Notes under the pieces: generated by a model
Databases searched by the model: none
What the model was told of the DNA's origin: nothing
The model's input: the letters and a program-made list of their open reading frames with translations, nothing else
Position numbers and translations under genes: made by a program
NCBI RefSeq assembly: GCF_002197845.1
Contig: NZ_NIDE01000017.1
Span: 1,100,712-1,164,711, forward strand
DNA from: Fimbriiglobus ruber
GTDB lineage: Bacteria > Planctomycetota > Planctomycetia > Gemmatales > Gemmataceae
Length of the DNA stretch: 64,000 nucleotides
Direction: 5' to 3'
Shown: in pieces, positions 60,837 through 64,000 of the stretch
Layout: every line of letters starts with the position of its first letter
Numbering within the stretch: position 1 is the stretch's first letter

Positions 60837-61613
60837 TTACTTGCTCTCGCCCGCGGCTTCGGGTTCTTTTTTCAGCAGCACGTCGAGAGCCGCCCGCGTC
60901 AGCACCAACCGTTTTTGTTTCAGAACCGTGTAAGCGTTCAACTCGGTCGCCGGTAGGATCTTCACCCCGTCGATATTCCGCCCGGACTTGTACACGTTCT
61001 CGTCGTAGGCCGCGGTGGTGATCAGCACGCTCGTGTCAAAGAGCGTCACGTCCTTTTCGACCGACTGCTCCTGGCCGTCTTTCACCGTCTTGACCGTCTT
61101 CTTGCCGACCTTGATCGCCTTCAAGACGCCCGTGATTTCTTTCGTCTTCGGGGCACCGATGGCGAGTTCGTCCAGAATCACCACTTCGCCGTCGCGGAAT
61201 TTGCTCAGGATCGCCATCCGCGTGGCGGCCCGAACGGCCTTCTTCGGCAGGTGGTATTCGTAGTCGCGGGGTTTCGGCCCTTTCGCCGTACCGCCGCCGC
61301 GACGTTTGTTCGTCCGCTTCGTCCCAGCCCGGGCGTTGCCCGTGCCTTTTTGCCGGAAGAGCTTTTTCGTACTCCCGGCCACCTCGCCGCGCCGCAGCGT
61401 GTGGTGAGTACCGGCCCGCTGGTTGGCGAGGTACATCAGAACCACGTCGTGCAGCAGTTGTTTGCTGATCTTCCCGCCGAACTCGGCCGGGTCGACGTCC
61501 ACGGTCCCAACTTGCACGCCGGCTTTGCTAACGACGGGGACGCTAATAGTCCCGGTCACAGCAACGGAGCGTTCTTGCGTGCGGTTGCTTTCAATAGAAC
61601 CAATGGAAGCCAC
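60837..61613 (-). CDS. rplD: 50S ribosomal protein L4
   Basis: 258 aa, ~55 longer than E. coli L4. The tunnel-loop signature RQKGTGNARAGTKRTNKRRG, GGTAKGPKPRDYEYHLPKKA and C-terminal LNAYTVLKQKRLVLTRAALD are clear. Extra length comes from ~22 N-terminal residues and an internal Lys/Gln-rich insertion (GKKTVKTVKDGQEQSVEKD). In E. coli L4 also autoregulates the S10 operon. Upstream lies rpsJ with a 201-bp gap; rplC, normally between them, is missing. Confidence 0.95.
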   Translation of the reverse strand: MASIGSIESNRTQERSVAVTGTISVPVVSKAGVQVGTVDVDPAEFGGKISKQLLHDVVLMYLANQRAGTHHTLRRGEVAGSTKKLFRQKGTGNARAGTKRTNKRRGGGTAKGPKPRDYEYHLPKKAVRAATRMAILSKFRDGEVVILDELAIGAPKTKEITGVLKAIKVGKKTVKTVKDGQEQSVEKDVTLFDTSVLITTAAYDENVYKSGRNIDGVKILPATELNAYTVLKQKRLVLTRAALDVLLKKEPEAAGESK

Positions 61614-61734
61614 TGCTTCACCTCGCTCGGGCCAGCCGCTTGGCAGCGGTTGGGTCGTATTGCCGAAGGGCGACCCCGTGAGGAGAAAGCCCGAAACCGG
61701 CGACCCGAAGCCCGTTGACGTTCAACCGTGTTTT

Positions 61735-61777
61735 AAAAATCAACCGCCGCGGTTCCAGTGTTTTGGACACCGCGGCG
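61735..61777 (-). terminator. Terminator-like hairpin after rpsJ
   Basis: On the minus strand CGCCGCGGT pairs with ACCGCGGCG (9 perfect pairs); an inner GTGT/ACAC can extend the fold. It is followed by GTTGATTTTTAAAA. It starts 38 bp after the rpsJ stop and precedes rplD, in the place where rplC would be. Confidence 0.6.
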
Positions 61778-61814
61778 ATGTGAGACAATCTTCTTATCGC
61801 ATTTCACCGACTCG

Positions 61815-62150
61815 TCAAGCCCCGGCGCCGAGAACCCGAATTTTGATATCCACACCCGGCGGCAGGCTGAGGCCCTTGTTGAGCGCCTCGATGGTCTTGC
61901 CGGTCGGCTGAAGGATGTCGATCAGCCGCTTGTGGGTCCGGATCTCGAACTGTTCCCGCGACTTCCGGTCGATGTGCGGGCTACGGAGAACCGTATACCG
62001 TTCGATCCGGGTCGGCAGCGGGATCGGGCCGTGAACTTCGGCCCCAGTCCGTTGCGCCGTGTCCACGATTTCCTGGGCGGTCCGGTCCAGGACTTCGTGG
62101 TCGTAGCCTTCCATCCGAATGCGGATGCGCTCGTTCGCGAAGCCCGCCAC
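61815..62150 (-). CDS. rpsJ: 30S ribosomal protein S10
   Basis: 111 aa. [40 protein letters not shown] and [20 protein letters not shown] are the S10/NusE hallmarks; the protein also serves transcription antitermination as NusE. GTG start at 62150 with GAGGAG six bases upstream. It is first in the cluster. Its C-terminus ([11 protein letters not shown]) is normal for the family. Confidence 0.97.
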   Translation of the reverse strand: MAGFANERIRIRMEGYDHEVLDRTAQEIVDTAQRTGAEVHGPIPLPTRIERYTVLRSPHIDRKSREQFEIRTHKRLIDILQPTGKTIEALNKGLSLPPGVDIKIRVLGAGA

Positions 62151-62210
62151 GCCCTACTCCTCGGTCAGCAGTTCGTTTCTTCGTGCCCCGTACTTGGGGT
62201 GGAAAGAATA

Positions 62211-62239
62211 AAGTTAGGGACGACCAACAATGTGGTCAA
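62211..62239 (-). promoter_or_regulatory. Possible promoter of the ribosomal gene cluster
   Basis: TTGACC (62239-62234) lies 17 bp before TAACTT (62216-62211), about 60 bp upstream of the rpsJ GTG. The -35 box is good (5 of 6) but the -10 box is weak (3 of 6). Confidence 0.35.
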
Positions 62240-62374
62240 GGCGCTTTCAAAATTCGGGCCGAGATTTTCCACACCGTTTTCGCACCTGCGAAGACCGCGA
62301 ACGCTGTGAACGATACGACTCGACCCGGCCTCTCGGATCGTGACCGCAGCGCCACGCCAGTGCCAATCTGAACG

Positions 62375-63493
62375 CTAACAACGCGAACCACCCGATCGTA
62401 TCGTCGGGGTCATCTGGCCAACACGGCCGGCCGCAAGGTGGGAGAAACGGCGTTGAAACTCGGGTGAAGGGGGCGAGGAATAATCGCACGGACTCTTGCG
62501 AAGACGACAGCATCTTATTAGTTTACCGATATTCATAGCAAATGAATCGGTGCATTTTGCCGGGAAGTCGTGTGTTCGCCACTGGCGACCCAAACCAGAC
62601 AAGAAAGGCAGGCTTCCATGAACATCATCTGGACTATCGTAAGCACGGTCGGTCTCGCCGGTCTGATTATTGCCGGTCTCATAGTGTTTGAAGTTACCAT
62701 CCATCCAGGTGCCCGGCAGCAACAGACGGCCGGGAATGTCGCCTTCGTCACGTTTGCTCTGCTGACTTTGGCGCTTTGGGTATGGCACTTCACTTCGGGC
62801 AGGCCGAAGAAAAACCGGGAAAAGAAAGTGTGATCCGTCGAATTCGCGCTCCCGGGATTGGCTTGTTGAGAGCCTATAGCCGAGCCCGCTTTTACGTCCC
62901 CACGACGTCTCGATGAGTAATCGCCGACCCATCTCCGATTTGACCGGGTATAACCGCTCCGGCGGCAAGTGCCGCCTCGCTTTGTCCGCCTGCCCGTCTT
63001 GCAAGAAGTCATAAATCTTGCGGACCCGCGGCGTGTAATCTTCGATTCGCACCACCCACTCGTCCACGTATTCGCGAATGACGTGCCGGCTCAGTCCGAC
63101 CTGGATGCTGTAATACGGCAGTCCGGCTCCGCGCAGGGTCCGTTCAGGATCCCACTGCAAATGGACCTGAGCCGCCGCGAACTGCTCGGCCCATTCTTCG
63201 GGCGATGCGAATAGTCCCGGCTCGAACGAGGTCAATACGGCCAACGACAGGGCTTTCTCCCACCCCGACTGCTTGATCCGCACGGCCAAAATTCGTTCCT
63301 GGCCACTCTTCTGGCCCCAGTTGCTGCGGTGCATGAGCCAGAGGAACGAAGGCTTGATCCAGGTCATCCGGTGGAACGAGAACGGCGAGACAAACCGCCC
63401 GGCCGACAGCGCCGCCTCCGCGATAGTCGGCGAATACGCCTGGTAAATCGTGATCGTATCCCGGTCGTAGTCCGCGCGAATCTCGCGTTCCAT
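62375..63493 (-). CDS. DUF4291 family protein with an extended C-terminus
   Basis: 372 codons from ATG 63493. Residues 1-~190 are a clear DUF4291 domain: MEREIRADYDRDTITIYQAY, the central MTWIKPSFLWLMHRSNWGQK, and QWDPERTLRGAGLPYYSIQV, then the end RLYPVKSEMGRR. DUF4291 proteins are ~190-220 aa, with unknown function. Here the frame runs on ~180 residues with no recognised sequence, crossing the plus-strand gene at 62618. The original stop was probably lost through a substitution or frameshift near 62900. The conserved part alone would end near 62920. Confidence 0.7.
   Translation of the reverse strand: MEREIRADYDRDTITIYQAYSPTIAEAALSAGRFVSPFSFHRMTWIKPSFLWLMHRSNWGQKSGQERILAVRIKQSGWEKALSLAVLTSFEPGLFASPEEWAEQFAAAQVHLQWDPERTLRGAGLPYYSIQVGLSRHVIREYVDEWVVRIEDYTPRVRKIYDFLQDGQADKARRHLPPERLYPVKSEMGRRLLIETSWGRKSGLGYRLSTSQSREREFDGSHFLFPVFLRPARSEVPYPKRQSQQSKRDEGDIPGRLLLPGTWMDGNFKHYETGNNQTGETDRAYDSPDDVHGSLPFLSGLGRQWRTHDFPAKCTDSFAMNIGKLIRCCRLRKSPCDYSSPPSPEFQRRFSHLAAGRVGQMTPTIRSGGSRC
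62618..62833 (+). CDS. Small two-helix membrane protein
   Basis: 71 aa from ATG 62618, preceded by AAAGGCAGG. Two membrane helices (WTIVSTVGLAGLIIAGLIVF and GNVAFVTFALLTLALWVWHF) and a basic C-terminus (RPKKNREKKV) give a compact, plausible topology. No family recognised. It lies antisense to the unconserved extension of the DUF4291 frame, which argues that this is the real gene in that stretch. Confidence 0.5.
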   Translation: MNIIWTIVSTVGLAGLIIAGLIVFEVTIHPGARQQQTAGNVAFVTFALLTLALWVWHFTSGRPKKNREKKV

Positions 63494-63805
63494 AGGCAGG
63501 GTGTCTCCCAACCTCTGATATTTACGTTCACTTATTCGTATGCGCTGAAATGAAGCTTCTGCCCACGCCACTGCGTCGTCAACGACGATGCGATGAGCGT
63601 CGCGGCAACAATCCGACACGAAAACGCGCTCCCGGGTTCACGACACACGTCGAACCGGCTGAAGGATCAAGGCCATTGGGGCCAAACCGTTTTCCGCGAG
63701 CCTGGCCCCTTGACAAGCCGCCCGTTTTCCTCGAAATAGGAGTCGCCTTCCCTGCCTCGCGGTCGCCTTCCAAACCCTCCCGCCTTGTCTGCCAGGAGAT
63801 TTCCC
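63494..63805. other. Intergenic region between divergent genes
   Basis: 312 bp between the DUF4291 start and the oxidoreductase start. An AT-rich patch near 63515-63545 may hold a promoter for the minus-strand gene. I see no supported coding sequence. Confidence 0.5.
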
Positions 63806-64000
63806 TTGCTCTCCCGCCGTACTTTTCTCGGGGCCGCCGCTGCTGCCCCGATCGTCCTCTCACGGGCGTCGGCCGCGGACAAGCCGTCCGACCGCATCGC
63901 CCTCGGCTTCATCGGCATCGGCATCCAGGGCCGCGGCCACCTGGGCGGCTTCCTGGGCGACCCGGCCGTCGAGGTCGTCGCCCTGTGCGACGTGGTCAAG
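63806..64000 (+). CDS. Gfo/Idh/MocA family oxidoreductase, 5' part (runs off window)
   Basis: 65 codons are visible from a TTG at 63806, preceded by AGGAG at 8 bases. The product begins with a twin-arginine signal (LSRRTFLGAAAAAPIVLSRA) and continues with the Rossmann dinucleotide motif IALGFIGIGIQGRGHLGGFL, then DPAVEVVALCDVV. This is the usual start of planctomycete Tat-exported Gfo/Idh/MocA oxidoreductases, which act on sugars or cyclitols with NAD(P). The gene is open at the window's end. Confidence 0.9.
   Translation, partial: MLSRRTFLGAAAAAPIVLSRASAADKPSDRIALGFIGIGIQGRGHLGGFLGDPAVEVVALCDVVK

Overview
The window looks like chromosomal DNA from a planctomycete, most likely the Gemmataceae (Gemmata or Fimbriiglobus-like). 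This is inferred, not proven. The grounds are high GC with strong G/C third-position bias, a DUF1559-type pseudopilin-like protein, a DUF6582 protein, a 'MTEEEWL...LLLGKE' family protein typical of Gemmataceae, a decayed planctomycete-style ECF sigma gene, many intergenic palindromic elements, and an S10-spc ribosomal cluster whose proteins carry long Ala/Pro/Lys tails. GTG and TTG starts are common.

Layout. 1-4.7 kb: the end of a CxxCH protein, a solitary beta-class DNA methyltransferase, a DUF1559 protein, then a scar where a DUF4190-like gene, an IS630-type fragment and an IS66 fragment abut, followed by a YbhB/PEBP protein and a DUF6582 protein. 5-12 kb: a SWIM-ATP ligase-WGR fusion, and a tetR-adaptor-RND pump operon with a palindromic operator inside its promoter. 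12.2-13 kb is gene-poor. 13-21.6 kb: one 2,849-codon cyclic beta-1,2-glucan synthase-like gene carrying an in-frame palindromic insertion. 22-30.5 kb: a small basic protein, a CE1-type esterase, uracil-DNA glycosylase, a periplasmic sensor/histidine kinase pair and an MBOAT/SGNH acylation pair. 30.7-45 kb: an ARPP-1 protein, a sugar-acid module (YjhG-type dehydratase, aldose 1-epimerase, acetylxylan-esterase-like hydrolase), PEP carboxykinase, a lipoprotein between imperfect direct repeats, a DinB protein and a G8/beta-helix protein. 45-48 kb: small proteins and decayed genes with a large palindromic element.

47.7-62.2 kb, all on the minus strand: rpsJ, rplD, rplW, rplB, rpsS, rplV, rpsC, rplP, rpmC, rpsQ, rplN, rplX, rplE, rpsN, rpsH, rplF, rplR, rpsE, rplO, secY, adk, a tRNA whose anticodon reads UAU (Ile), map and a small membrane protein. 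rplC (L3) and rpmD (L30) are absent from their usual places, and terminator-like hairpins lie after rpsJ and after rplP. The window closes with a DUF4291 gene, a small two-TM protein and the start of a Tat-exported Gfo/Idh/MocA oxidoreductase.

I did not find a CRISPR array, prophage or recognisable defence island. The least ordinary features are the ligase fusion, the in-frame insertion with an 11-bp target duplication in the glucan synthase, the repeated long-arm palindrome family, tRNA-Ile(UAU), and the rearranged S10 operon.
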